Shown here in pieces: positions 34,540 to 43,954 of a DNA stretch of 64,000 nucleotides. How positions within the stretch are numbered: the first letter of the stretch is position 1; each line of letters begins with the position of its first letter. Under the pieces are notes generated by a model, which saw only the letters and a program-made list of their open reading frames with translations, did no database searches and was not told the origin of the DNA. This DNA is from Symsagittifera roscoffensis (Eukaryota; Xenacoelomorpha; Acoela; Convolutidae). The stretch covers positions 26,476,318 to 26,540,317 of the forward strand of contig NC_087068.1 in assembly GCF_963678635.1 (NCBI RefSeq), given 5' to 3'. The position numbers and the translations under genes were made by a program.

Positions 34540-35360
34540 ACAAATGCTAGCGGACTCTCACCAACAAAAGTTTGAATTTTTCCGAGATGTCAATCATCAC
34601 ATAGAAGGTATGGATTGTTTCGTAAAATATATCCTCGGCTAAAAGTGATTGTTAACGATATCAACGAAATTTGGTCTCTTGACTTGGCTTATGTTGATAA
34701 ATTAGCTAAATATAACCGAGGGGTACGATATATGTTAATTGCTGTCAATTGTCTCTCTCGCTACTTACAAGTAGAACCCCTGAAGACCAAATATGCTGAA
34801 GAAACAACTGAAGCTTTCAAAAAAACGATCTAAACAAAACAACCGAAAAATGTTTGGGTTGACAAATGCACCGAGTTTGAGGGAGAGTTCGAAAAATTAC
34901 GTACTAAACGAGAAATCACCAAATACAATACTGACAGTGAAAAAAAAATCAGCGTTTGCCGAAAGAAACATTCGATCGCTCAAAATTATTATCTACAAGT
35001 ACTTGGAGTTTGAACGGACTTACAGTTAAATTGAAAAAATTACAGAGTTTTGTTCAAACGATTAACTCACGCGTGAATAGAGTAACAAAATTGGCTCCGA
35101 ACAAGGTTACAAGAAAGCATGTACCTGCTTTAGTTTCATTAATTGCAAATAGTTCATCAAAGTTTTTACAGAAACCAAAGTTTTATGTTGGTGACTATGT
35201 GCGAATAGCGAAAACTGACTTACCTTTTAGAAAAAATTACAAGCAGATTTTTACAGACGAACCTTTTAAGATAGTTGCCATTCCTACTGAAAACCCTCCA
35301 ACCTACAGTCTCATTGATGTGGAGAAGGAAGAAACTAACGGAAAATTTTATGAAAAGTAA
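34540..35360 (+). pseudogene. Polinton retroviral-type integrase, broken
   Basis: RVE-family integrase, responsible for insertion. Catalytic residues are all present but in two frames: first Asp in EIWSLDLAYVD (34,681-34,683), second Asp in VWVDKCTEFEGEF (34,861-34,863), and Glu in AFAERNIRSLK (34,961-34,963). The block NRGVRYMLIAVNCLSRYLQV with PLKTKYAEE is the typical 'YxLxxiDxfSRyxxvxPLKxK' core. An in-frame TAA lies at 34,831-34,833, and a frameshift occurs in the A-run before the Glu. The C-terminal domain (KFYVGDYVRIAKTDLPFRKN, then YKQIFTDEPFKI and PPTYSLIDVE...FYEK to 35,360) has the chromodomain-like ending seen in Polinton integrases. About 270 codons. Confidence 0.9.
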
Positions 35361-35397
35361 CCTAGTTAATTTGGAAACAAAGCTGATTATAACGAAA

Positions 35398-36239
35398 ATG
35401 GGCAATGATGAGTTAACCGTACATTTGATTTCAATGGAACATTTCCCAGAAAAAATTTTGGCCAGTTTTAGAAATTTTTGTAAAGAAGAAATAGCTGCAG
35501 AGGGAGATTGGAGAGTTGCTCTCTCAAAAATAATTTTCCCAACGAAATAAAACAATGTTACAAATGAGGAATTTACGTACTTCAGAGCATCCGAAGTAGT
35601 AGCCAGTAAATCCAACGCTGGCAATCGGAAAACAATTCAAAGTTTTTATTAAATCAGGAGAGTCCACTTTTATAGAACAGTTGATTAATGAGATAAAAAC
35701 AAAACTCAAGGACAAAATTCATTTCGATGCAAGTCCTCAAGAAATCACGAATAGCATGAGCATTTGGATGAACACATGTGAAGGAATCGCAGTCCCAAAT
35801 CCCCAAATACTCAGTCTGTTAGGCTATAATGCAAAGCTTGACGACAATGGTGAATATCACATTGGTTACAAAATGATATCCTCCTTCGATGCATCTTATT
35901 AGGGAAACGAACTGTACGGATCTCATTTCCCATATGACTTATCAAGTGGGACAAATCTAATTTTTGTCCAATTTGAAGTTATTCAATACCAAATTGTTGG
36001 AGATGCAAAAGCCCCATTGTTACGCGTCATTGATTCAAATAGACGCATCAAAAACGGTAGTGCCTGCAGCATTGAACCTCATCATTAAAAAAACTTTACT
36101 AATTTGGACTACAAAAAAAATATTCACTTCATTTGTACAACCAATATCGACACAGTTGCGCACAGAAACTGGAAGACTAGTGCCCTTTGCAGGAACTGGT
36201 AAAGTTGTGTTGAATCTCAAATTCAAGCGCTTTGATTGA
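35398..36239 (+). pseudogene. Polinton penton-like minor capsid protein, broken
   Basis: Predicted pentameric vertex protein. ATG at 35,398 begins MGNDELTVHLISMEHFPEKI, then AAEGDWRVALSKIIFPTK and a TAA (35,548). The G-(D/E)-W-x-V-A-L-x-x-I-x-(F/Y)-P block is the family hallmark. Other frames continue KSGESTFIEQLINEIKTKLK, NPQILSLLGYNAKLDDNG and, near the end, VQFEVIQYQIVGDAKAPLLR and TETGRLVPFAGTGKVVLNLK, equivalent to the 'VGDxxAPLLRxV' and 'VPFxxGKVxVTLHFRR' endings of these proteins. At least three lesions. It lies directly after the integrase, ahead of the pX-like and major capsid genes. Confidence 0.8.
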
Positions 36240-36245
36240 AAATCA

Positions 36246-36560
36246 ATGGAACAAAATTATGCAAAGCTAGATTCTTTTCCTCCTTTCTCTGGACACTACT
36301 GACAACGCGGCAGTGGGTTTGGCGCTTTGGCTGCTGGTATTGGTCGTGTTGCTATATCATTTGCTCGACGGGTTATTCTACCGGCTGCGAAAAAATGGGC
36401 CAGAGAACTTTTGCTGAGTGCAGCGCCAGAACTGATTGATGTCGCTATGAAAAAGAAGTCTCCTAAACCAGCATTGGAAAACACTGTCACAAAAACTGCA
36501 AGAAAAGAACTCAGTAGTGGTAGAAAGACTGAAAGACACCAACGAATGGATTACGACTAA
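36246..36560 (+). pseudogene. pX-like small basic protein, one in-frame stop
   Basis: ATG at 36,246 gives MEQNYAKLDSFPPFSGHY, a TGA at 36,300-36,302, then in the same frame QRGSGFGALAAGIGRVAISF, ARRVILPAAKKW and a Lys-rich tail ending at 36,560. A Gly-rich start, an amphipathic Ala/Arg segment and a basic C-terminus correspond to the small Polinton protein placed beside the capsid genes and compared with adenovirus pX/pVI-type minor proteins. About 104 codons; a single nonsense change separates it from an open frame. Confidence 0.6.
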
Positions 36561-36651
36561 GAAAATCAGTAGGTGCTCGAAAAAGAAAACAACCATTCGA
36601 AAAAAACCAGACAAGCGAGAAGTCGAGCAGATTTTTTCTCAAACATAAAAA

Positions 36652-37330
36652 ATGATCGCCAATTTGTCACCCAATGAAGCTACCCATATTTGTTTGAAAA
36701 GTAACCCCTTTTGATTACCTTTGAAAATGATTTCGATCTAAAAATTGGACCTGTCTTTTCATCTAATGGACCAATGCCTGAATTTGAAATCAAGTGTGAC
36801 CGTAACAATTTTGTTGACCTGCAAAAAATCTATCGTAATCCAAAAACACGATGCAAAGCAGTGCAAGCAAATGGAGCTAATCTGAGATACGATAACAATG
36901 ATACTACTGTGTTTGATTCACCTACTGCACTTCCTCGTAAACACCAGCAGCACTTCCTCGTAAACAACTCTCTGTATTCCCTTTTCTGTGACTGTACCCT
37001 CTCGGCTAATGGACTCAAAATCTCAAATGCCAATAGTAATTTTACGCATAAGAGCTTTATTTGAACAGAAATTTCCAACAGAAAAAGAGCGAAGGACTCA
37101 TGGCTCAAGTATGAGGGATATCGTTTTGAAATTGATCCCGCTGCAATAGACGCAGCTGGTTTCACATCTCAACGAGAACTGGTCCGCGAATCGAGAGAAA
37201 TTTGGTTCTATGGACCCGCTGGAGTTGATTTTTTCTCATGACTTCTTGCAACCAGAACTTACTAACTGATCAGTTTCAATCGATCTTCAATTCTCAATGG
37301 CTTTGACAGCAAACCTACTAAATTTTGTTT
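36652..37330 (+). pseudogene. Polinton major capsid protein (double jelly-roll), truncated
   Basis: Starts MIANLSPNEATHICLKSNPF at 36,652. After a frameshift (about 36,709) it reads ITFENDFDLKIGPVFSSNGP, FVDLQKIYRN, NSLYSLFCDCTLSANGLKIS and NFTHKSFI, a TGA (37,062), then DSWLKYEGYRFEIDP and REIWFYGPAGVDFFS, a TGA, and a short shifted remnant FLQPELTN.VSIDLQ. These are the first-jelly-roll blocks of Polinton capsid proteins ('VDLxxx', 'NNxLhSLFxxvxlxlNgxxIs', 'Y.xYIExlLxy', 'FYGxlxxDFF'). The usual ~500-650 residues stop at about 220; the second jelly roll is missing before the protease gene begins. Confidence 0.82.
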
Positions 37331-37412
37331 GGGGTATACGCTCATCTAATGTTTTTATTACATCTGACCTTAAAGTTACAAAGAACGTCCTTCCCATTTC
37401 GACCGTCTGAAA

Positions 37413-37830
37413 ATGAATGAAGTCCAGTTGCAGGATCTCATTCAGATTTGTAAGCATCTGAAATATAAGTTTCTTAGAGTGTTTGCAGCGGACAATTTTC
37501 CACCTCACATCCCAAACAAAATTTTTATGATTGTGAACACTTTAAAATCAGATTTTGCGGGGACACATATGGTTGTGATTTGCAACAGAAAAATTGTTTT
37601 ACACTTTGATGATACTCTCGGTCTTCCTCTTTGGCAGTACACCAATCTATTTCACTGAATTGATGACAAATTTTTTCATGCAAGATTCAAACTCTACCAT
37701 GTACGGTTCTTTTTGTATTTAAATTGCACATTTGATTTATGATAAAAACTTAAATGGTGTTGCTTCTGATTTTGTTTACATAAATGATCAAGTTTGCAAA
37801 CGTTTTCTAACTCACATGCTTGCTCATTAA
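37413..37830 (+). pseudogene. Polinton adenovirus-type cysteine protease, catalytic Cys lost
   Basis: Maturation protease for capsid proteins (Ulp1/adenain fold). ATG at 37,413; the frame reads LQDLIQICKHLKYKF, FAADNFPP (the 'D-x-LPP' block), FMIVNTLKSDFAGTHMVVI with the catalytic His (residue 52), and VLHFDDTLGLPLW with the Asp pair of the 'FDSxG' block, then a TGA at about 37,656. After a frameshift it continues TMYGSFC (37,696-37,716), a TAA, then NGVASDFVYIND to 37,830. In the family the last motif is CGxFC with the first Cys catalytic; here that position is Tyr (TAC, 37,702-37,704). HMV in place of HWV is a second departure. Confidence 0.78.
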
Positions 37831-38554
37831 CTAATTATTTGATGTAGATTTTTTGTACACTTTTCAATTTCCTTTTGAACACTATATTCTTTTAGTATTT
37901 GACATTTTATCCAATTCTTAAATGAATAGCAAAAATGCGAAAAGTTAGGTTACTATCAAAATTTAAAAAAATACAAAATCGGTCTATGGGGGGATATCAC
38001 CATACCAGCAATTGAGGCCTCATTTCAGTACAGTTTCCGGACGGGTTTTGAAATACCGCCTTTCGGCTGAGAGTCGAGCGCCGTGCGTTTTCCTCTACTC
38101 GGACCACAAGAAATTTTATTCTATCTTCAATTTTATAGTAACAAATTAGGTACAAGTTCTGACAATATTTCTACACCAAAACAGATCGAACATACACAAT
38201 ACACAAACGTTTCTTAACCCAAATGCTTTTTCATTAAATTATTATTTAAATCTACATGACTGTTATCGTTTACATTCCAATCAACTTATCAATGAAGTTA
38301 AGCTTCTGTTTTCTTTTACATTAATGATTCTAATTTGAATCGTTTTCTAACTCATATACATTTTCATTAGCTTTAAGCGACACTTGTCTTAGAAGATTGT
38401 GTGTATAACTCAAACATTTCATTTCATATCTATTTTCGCCAAGTCCAAAGAGTTTGTCGAAACATTGAAAGAACCAATTCGCAATTACCTTCAACAGCAA
38501 AACGCATTGCACAATTTTAGATCAATTGGAATACATCATAGCTCGCCGAGCCAT
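37831..38554. other. Polinton right spacer; no gene
   Basis: AT-rich apart from the GC-richer block at about 38,030-38,107 listed separately. The minus-strand ORF at 38,330-38,512 shows no family features. Confidence 0.5.
38033..38107 (-). ncRNA. tRNA-like sequence (tRNA pseudogene or SINE head), uncertain
   Basis: Minus-strand text begins gtggtccgagtagagg (box A-like), has a cggc...gccg pairing around ctcgactctca like an anticodon arm, and ends with ggtatttcaaaaccc, a degraded B box (normal form ggttcgaatcc). It is a GC island in AT-rich Polinton DNA. The arms do not fold cleanly, so a functional tRNA is unlikely. Confidence 0.3.
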
Positions 38555-38891
38555 AGGTGGTGAAAAGGAAGAATATATCCTCAGAACGATTTTGTTTTAA
38601 CCAACACAATTTTCACATAAGGATCAAAAAGTGTAAAAATTATTGATTGAGATCATTAGGGATCAATCATTTTACATAGGGATCATCAGCTTTATGAACT
38701 ATACATAGGGATCATTAGGTGTAATTGTTTTACATAGGGATCATTGGGTATAGTTATTTCAAATAGGTATCATTAGCTATAAATAGGGATCAATAGGGAT
38801 AAATAGCTTTACATAGGGATCATTAGGTATAATCTATAACCAATGATCCCTGTAGAGATCACCCCCGATCCCAGTGTAGTATATCTTAACT
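38555..38891. repeat. Polinton right terminal inverted repeat with minisatellite
   Basis: Reverse complement of 23,066-23,399 with substitutions and changed copy arrangement of the ~29-base unit (here written tttacatagggatcatta). It ends ...tatcttaact at 38,891, giving an AG terminus on the complementary strand. Confidence 0.9.
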
Positions 38892-39308
38892 ACTGTGCGT
38901 GAAACAGGTATTTGATAAAAACCAGTAAGTGAATAATTGGTTGATATTTGGAAGACAGCATCCGCATATAACCCAACTTCTAAGGTAGAAGGCTCTAAAA
39001 CTGTAACTAGTCATTGACGTAGGTGCGATTGATGTTGGGTGTTTGTTTTTCATGATTTTTTCTATTTTTGTTTGCAAATTTGTCCGAGCTCATTTTTTTT
39101 GTTTGCAGTTTTTCTCATTTCAGTACTAGATAATTTAAATTCAATTGCTGTGAAAAAGGCAATTTAAGCTGTCGTAAGACAAATGGTGCAAAGTACGAGC
39201 AAAATTTGTAGTTTCGAAAATGATTTGAATTTTCCTATGTGACCCAGAATTGTATTTCAATCCAGTTTTTACACAAGCTTTTTTTTCTGTCTACTTAAGT
39301 GCAGTGAC
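38892..39308. repeat. direct repeat R, right copy
   Basis: Begins actgtgcgtgaaac immediately after the Polinton and ends taagtgcagtgac, matching 22,641-23,065 throughout. Its last ~20 bases also start the ~4.7-kb block that recurs at 54,172. Confidence 0.88.
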
Positions 39309-39813
39309 TCTTTTTCCGACTGTCTGTTGGCTACTTTTTTTTTCTAATTTTAAGCAATGGTAATGATCATAAATAATGATGCTTATTACGTACAGATCCT
39401 TGTGTTGAATATACGCAAAAGTTGCTGGAATTATATTTTTGGCAATTGATTGGATTTCATCAAAAAAGTGCCAACCATAAATTGTTCTGGAATTTCAAAA
39501 CTTTAAGGCCATCTATTTTTAGGTTTTAACCTCGGAAGTATATCTCAAAGCTACTGATTTTTTTCTGTTTTATTGGGTTCTATGACAAATTTCACTACTG
39601 TGCAAGTGCTGTTTCAGCTCCGGTCAGGTGTGATATCAGTAAAAACAATAACAATTGTAAGGTACTATATCATTGTGGAACACCACTAATTCAAAGAAAT
39701 ATTAAGATGAATTTAAGTTATACGATCAGCAGCATAAAAAACAGCACTCCCTAGATCGAATCTACAATCTTTGCACCCAATCTACCTCCATTTAGCTCAG
39801 GGCCACTACTAAG

Positions 39814-40119
39814 CAGGGGCAGATACGTCCATAAAATTGAATTTCTGAGCTCTCCCAAATCAATCTACAGGCCCTTTTGGACCGCGTGTTTAAAAGAACA
39901 GACTTGAAAATGCGTTTTAGTATCTTTTTTGAAAAACTTGAATAAAAAATCAAGTTTTTGGCGTGCGCTCTCCTCTCTAAATTAGTAAAACGTGGCGTCA
40001 AAGCGCCTTCAGAAAAATTATATGGTCAAATAGCCGAAAATGGATATCTCAAAACAAAACAAAGGGGACCCTTTGGATGGGCATGGGGTCGAATCGCTGA
40101 GGAGCTAAATCCGCTACTG
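39814..40119. mobile_element. 306-bp hAT-like MITE candidate (copy in block M1)
   Basis: Begins CAGGGGCAGATACG and ends AAATCCGCTACTG, i.e. inverted ends of the CAG(G/T)(G/A)GCGGAT type seen in hAT MITEs. The flanking octamers ctactaag and ctcagtaa match poorly, so the target duplication is not supported. The same 306-bp segment lies at 54,709-55,014 as part of block M. Confidence 0.35.
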
Positions 40120-40195
40120 CTCAGTAAATTCAAAAGCACGCTAAGTAAATTGTAGATTTCAGAGAAGCGTACTGAGTTTAGGTCCGGCCCGGCTA

Positions 40196-40272
40196 ACTCA
40201 TAGAGTAATTTCAGATGAAGAACGCAGTCTGTTCGTCACGCTGTTCGTCATGCATCTTATTTTCGGCCGGAT
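40196..40272. repeat. dispersed short repeat, second copy
   Basis: Shares the actcatagag / cgtcacgct / cttattttcggccgg core with the 98-bp insert at 2,121-2,218. Also at 55,091-55,167 through duplication of block M. Confidence 0.55.
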
Positions 40273-42202
40273 AGATTCGTGCAACTTCTTATTCTAATAC
40301 CAATCTTAATCTTACTCTTATATATCCTAGTCGCAATTGATCTAGTGCATACGGGTATTTGCGGGTTAAGTTTCTGGAACTTGTTCAAAAGGAGAACAAC
40401 TGTCTTCTAAAATTTATTCACTGTCATCTAAAAAGTGTTCTGGAGCTGAAGTTTCAGCACTACAAAAAATTGAGTGTTAATTATGGATCATGATTCGTTA
40501 GTGATAAATACTTCATAGTGATAGTTTATCAAGAATGTAATTGGTTTATAAAAACTAGTTTTAAACTGATTCCAACCATCCGGGGTTCAGAGAATTTTAG
40601 TTTCTAAATTGTTTATTGTAATGAAGGATGGATGGAGAGATTTTTGTTCTTCGAAGTAGTTTACTTTTGAGCGAATTAAGCAGTGACTGCGTGAAGAAAG
40701 GAGAGGTTTAGTTGTTTCCTAGAGAAGGATTGCAGTTGTTCGTGTTGCAGAAGTGGGTCTTGTCTCAATGTAGATCATCTTGAGTGATTGTGTCGAGATC
40801 TCAGATTGATGTAATGATATGTTGATTTCGTTAAGCTAGAGCGAGACTACGTACATGATGAAGTTTTGACTTTTCTGTGTGAAGTGCCTGGTGACTCGAA
40901 TCCGTATGTGAGGTCCACTTCGAGTTGACCCTTGTTCTTCTTCAATGGTCTTTTGTTACAATTTTGGGTCCATACTTTAAATCCTAAGAGGGTTGTGACT
41001 ACGGCAACAAACCAATAGATTTGCCATTCCTGGGTTGGAATGTAGTCGAGTTTTCATCTCCTTTTGATGCTCGTTCCGTTTGCTCTAAGAAATCTTTTTA
41101 CATTGCTTATTTAAATCTATATCTTGTTACTCAGATCAATTTTAGCCATGATGTTTATTAGTTATTTTCGCGAAAGCGTTATCTAGTTCGGTTATTTTAA
41201 AGATTCGCTCACCCTAGAGCAACTCGTCAAAAATAGAACTTGGGTCATAAGCGTGCTGTAGAGCAGTGGGCTTGGCCGGCTATAGAGATTGCTCAGGACA
41301 TCCTTCTGGTTGTTGAGGGAAGCGAGGGAGTATATTTTTACCGCCTCTTTGAGCAGAGACCCTTTTTGCGTTCAACTTTTTGTTCTTTTTTATCATTTGT
41401 TTTTTCTCTTTTCCATTTTTGGTTGTGTCTTTTGTCCTTTTTTTTCAAAAACAGATTATTTTGTTTTGGGTTTTTTTTTACCATGTGGTGTTTCAAGTGG
41501 TTTTATTAAAACTTGAAACTGGGTTGCAAAAAAAGGATCCAGTTTCAATCCGGGTTAAATCTGGTCTTAATAACCTTTAGATGCTGTTGGTAAGCTGCGT
41601 TGGTTAGTTTAAGCTTACTCATAATTCTTTCCAACCGGGTTAAGGGAAAGTTTGAAACGCGGTTATCTAAGTTAGAGTTGTTAACATTTGGATTTGAAAC
41701 TTGAATTCATCTATTTAACATTTCTACCTAAGTGAGTTGTGCGAGTTTGGTGAAAAGAGTGTGTAAATTGTGGGCGAGTAACAAAGCTCACATAAAAAGG
41801 TTAGTTTTCCTGTAATTTATAGTCATTTAGAGTCATCAGTTTATGGCATTTGTGAAAAAAAAATACTGCTTTAAATTATTTACTTCATTGTTAAACAGAA
41901 TCTTTAAAAGCTAGAAAAAAGTTTGGTGACTTTTAATTTTGGTTTTGTTTTTTTTTACGTGAATGATCGTTGAAATCTCAAAAAGAAAATGAGAATTACG
42001 TGTAAGAATTGTAAGTGTTTTTTGTTTTGTTTGTTAGTTAAAATAATAAACTCATATTTGAAAAGGTTGTTCATTGGGGGAAACCAATGGGAGAAGTTAG
42101 TTCTTTTTGTGCCTGATATAACGAAGAGTTTTGCAAGCATGCGGATTAATTTTTAATGCAAAGCAGAGGCCAGAAAATTTCCAGCGCTCTGATGGTGTTA
42201 GC

Positions 42203-42649
42203 TTATTCGGTGTCTAGTGAGCTTTTATGATTTGTGTTCTGAAATGATTTGTACAAATTGTGGTTGAATTTAGTGTTGTGAATATGTTCTAATAGGGTAA
42301 CTTCAATAGGCTGTATATAATCTTGGGGGGAAAGAAGTGGGCGAGCGTCATCAATGAGGAAAGTGTTGGTTGGTGAGCAGAATATATACATTTGTCTTAT
42401 AGGATCATAATTACGGTGGACGCCGTGGAAAGTAGTTGTTGATTTAATACAATAGGTGAAGTTTAAGAAATGTGATGAAGTATAGTTTAAATTAATAAAC
42501 AGAAAACGGTGTTGTGGAGTACGTGCAGGTGAGTTAGTGATGTAGTGTTTTTGTATAAAATTATAATGTGCGTACGTTAGTTTTGTGTGTACTATAATAT
42601 GTGTAGTTTTGTTCCTAACATAATTTCGTGTGAGCAGTGAATGTGACAA
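42203..42649 (-). CDS. block M ORF B (148 aa), unknown, virus-derived?
   Basis: Open for 148 codons from the ATG at 42,649. It reads LTYAHYNFIQKHYITNSPAR, HRFLFINLNYTSS, YDPIRQMYIFCSPTN and LLEHIHNTKFNHNLYK. Composition is rich in Asn, His, Thr and aromatic residues, as in the neighbouring glycoprotein-like units. A parallel frame upstream carries LTPKDCHIHCSHEIML, so the true N-terminus may lie higher with a frameshift. The M2 version (57,147-57,548, 133 codons) remains open. I do not recognise the family. Cys pairs and strand-rich pattern would suit an extracellular or virion protein. Confidence 0.4.
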   Translation of the reverse strand: MSHSLLTRNYVRNKTTHIIVHTKLTYAHYNFIQKHYITNSPARTPQHRFLFINLNYTSSHFLNFTYCIKSTTTFHGVHRNYDPIRQMYIFCSPTNTFLIDDARPLLSPQDYIQPIEVTLLEHIHNTKFNHNLYKSFQNTNHKSSLDTE

Positions 42650-42782
42650 TCTTTGGGTGTAAGGAAGTGAAATGTGAGTGCGAACTGATTAAAATTGTTA
42701 AGAAATGTTTCGTATGCTTTATTTGTTTGCTAGTGCATGTGCTTTTATTTTATCTAATTTCTTGTACAAGTTTTACTATTAT

Positions 42783-43325
42783 CTAGATGAAATAGATATT
42801 CGGATCTTTACAAAAAAATTCTGTTGGTTGAGGTTTAATATTGGGGTCATCGTCGTTTGGGGTGTCTTCCATATATTGGGTTATTGCATGATCAAAGTGA
42901 TTGATTGAAAATCGGTTAGCGCGTTGTGCTATGAATTCATTAAGTCTTTGATTTAATCCAATTGTAGTGAACTGGTTTTCGTGTAGTGAAGTGGTTAATT
43001 CATAAACGCGGGAGTGACATAGTTCATTGTCTTCGGTTTTTTTAAGGGAAAGCTTAATGGGTTTTAAAACGTGGAAGGTGGTCCAGGAGAGTGTAGGAAA
43101 CAAGGCATATTCATCAACGTGTAAGCTTTGCTGGTTGTCGTTAGTGGTCGCATAGTAAGTATATTGGGGGGAAAAGGATAAGTTATGAATTAAAAAATTT
43201 TGTGGTGTTAGGATGTTGTGGGTGATGAGAATATAGTCGGGATGAACGTGGACGGCTAATAAGAAATTGAGGTGTTGGGTTAGGGTGTTTTCGTTTAAAA
43301 ACTCTACGCGCTCTGGTAGGAGCAA
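42783..43325 (-). CDS. block M ORF A2 (180 aa), unknown
   Basis: Open for 180 codons. It reads RVEFLNENTLTQHLNFLLAV, HVHPDYILITHNILTPQNFL, YYATTNDNQQSLHVDEYALF, a Lys-rich turn, NQFTTIGLNQRLNEFIAQRA and an acidic end EDTPNDDDPN. Composition is more protein-like than the overlapping frame (43,183-43,500). In block M2 the corresponding frame (about 57,720-58,260) has frameshifts and stops, so M1 is better kept. It overlaps ORF A1 by 143 bases, so A1 and A2 may be one gene with a frameshift. No family recognised. Confidence 0.4.
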   Translation of the reverse strand: MLLPERVEFLNENTLTQHLNFLLAVHVHPDYILITHNILTPQNFLIHNLSFSPQYTYYATTNDNQQSLHVDEYALFPTLSWTTFHVLKPIKLSLKKTEDNELCHSRVYELTTSLHENQFTTIGLNQRLNEFIAQRANRFSINHFDHAITQYMEDTPNDDDPNIKPQPTEFFCKDPNIYFI

Positions 43326-43500
43326 TATGACCTGAATGAATTGAGGATTTTGATGTTGAGGCTGAGTGTGTTAGTTGGTGAATTGTTAATGCAATACTTG
43401 TGTCATGGAGGTGTTGATGTTGAGTTACAAAATTGTCTAATTCATGCTCTAATTGGTTGTCGGTCCTGGGACCAGATGCGTCAATATGGTTGCTTGACAA
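43183..43500 (-). CDS. block M ORF A1 (105 aa), unknown
   Basis: ATG at 43,500 gives MSSNHIDASGPRTDNQLEHE, then LDNFVTQHQHLHDTSIALTI, a Ser/Thr/His-rich segment, and an Arg/Pro-rich tail (RVFKRKHPNPTPQF). The tail half overlaps ORF A2 and may be out of frame. The M2 version is open longer (57,989-58,426, 145 codons). Probably the N-terminal, His/Gln/Ser-rich disordered part of the A1-A2 protein. Confidence 0.35.
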   Translation of the reverse strand: MSSNHIDASGPRTDNQLEHELDNFVTQHQHLHDTSIALTIHQLTHSASTSKSSIHSGHIAPTRARRVFKRKHPNPTPQFLISRPRSSRLYSHHPQHPNTTKFFNS

Positions 43501-43954
43501 CGGGGAAAGGATAGGGTTAGCATCAGTCTATGAAGAGGGAGAAGAGGTTTCATTGGAGTGGTGGGGGGTAATGGGTTGAAATTGTGGCTGTGAAGTTAGA
43601 GATGGTTTTAAAAACAGTTTGGGTTAAGTCGTCTGAATCCAAGCGTGGTGAGCTAGAAGAAAAGTTGGGTAGGGGAGAGGCGGTCAGGTCTGAAAGTGAA
43701 ATGCGAGAGGATTGGCGGTGGAGGTTGGATGGGTAGGAAAGGGAACGGTTGAGTGATCCATTATGTCGGCTTATCGTGTGCTACAAAGATGGTTGTTTTG
43801 AGAACGGAAAGTTTATGTATGTGGTTATTTTACAGTTTGCTCATATGTGTTATCATTGTTTGGTTGGTGGAGTGTCATATGAGAAATGGGAGTTCGTGGG
43901 AAGTTATTACCTTGAGAGGTATGTTCAGTAATTGTGAATCAACATTTTTTGGGA

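Larger units (their letters stand above)
23066..38891. mobile_element. Polinton/Maverick, 15.8 kb, degenerate
   Basis: Inverted ends of about 335 bp begin AG on each side, as Polinton ends do. Between them lies the characteristic gene set: protein-primed DNA polymerase B on the minus strand, and on the plus strand an exonuclease-like gene, packaging ATPase, integrase, penton-like and major capsid proteins, a pX-like protein and an adenovirus-type protease. Every gene recognised carries in-frame stops or frameshifts, and the major capsid gene appears to lack its C-terminal half, so the copy is not autonomous. Length is at the lower end of the usual 15-20 kb. No 6-bp target duplication is evident; instead ~420-bp direct repeats flank it. 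Confidence 0.93.
39309..42202. other. non-coding part of block M copy 1
   Basis: No gene recognised. It holds the MITE-like segment 39,814-40,119 and the dispersed short repeat 40,196-40,272. There is also a T-rich tract at 41,380-41,480 and repeated gggtta motifs at 41,520-41,645 (aatccgggtta, aaccgggttaag). ORFs at 41,240-41,580 are T-tract artefacts in several frames. Confidence 0.5.

Noticed and set aside
37287-37508. Minus-strand ORF of 73 codons over the protease start
   Set aside because: Antisense to clear protease motifs on the plus strand.
39792-40001. Minus-strand ORF MTPRFTNLERRAHAKNL and plus-strand ORF at 39,958-40,155, both also in M2
   Set aside because: They lie within the MITE-like segment and are repeated only because block M is duplicated.
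39814-40119. Confident hAT insertion with target duplication
   Set aside because: The ends look right, but the flanking octamers do not match, so it is kept only as a low-confidence candidate.
41240-41580. Three overlapping Phe-rich ORFs, also at 56,137-56,416
   Set aside because: They are open in several frames at once because of a T-rich tract; no protein-like features.
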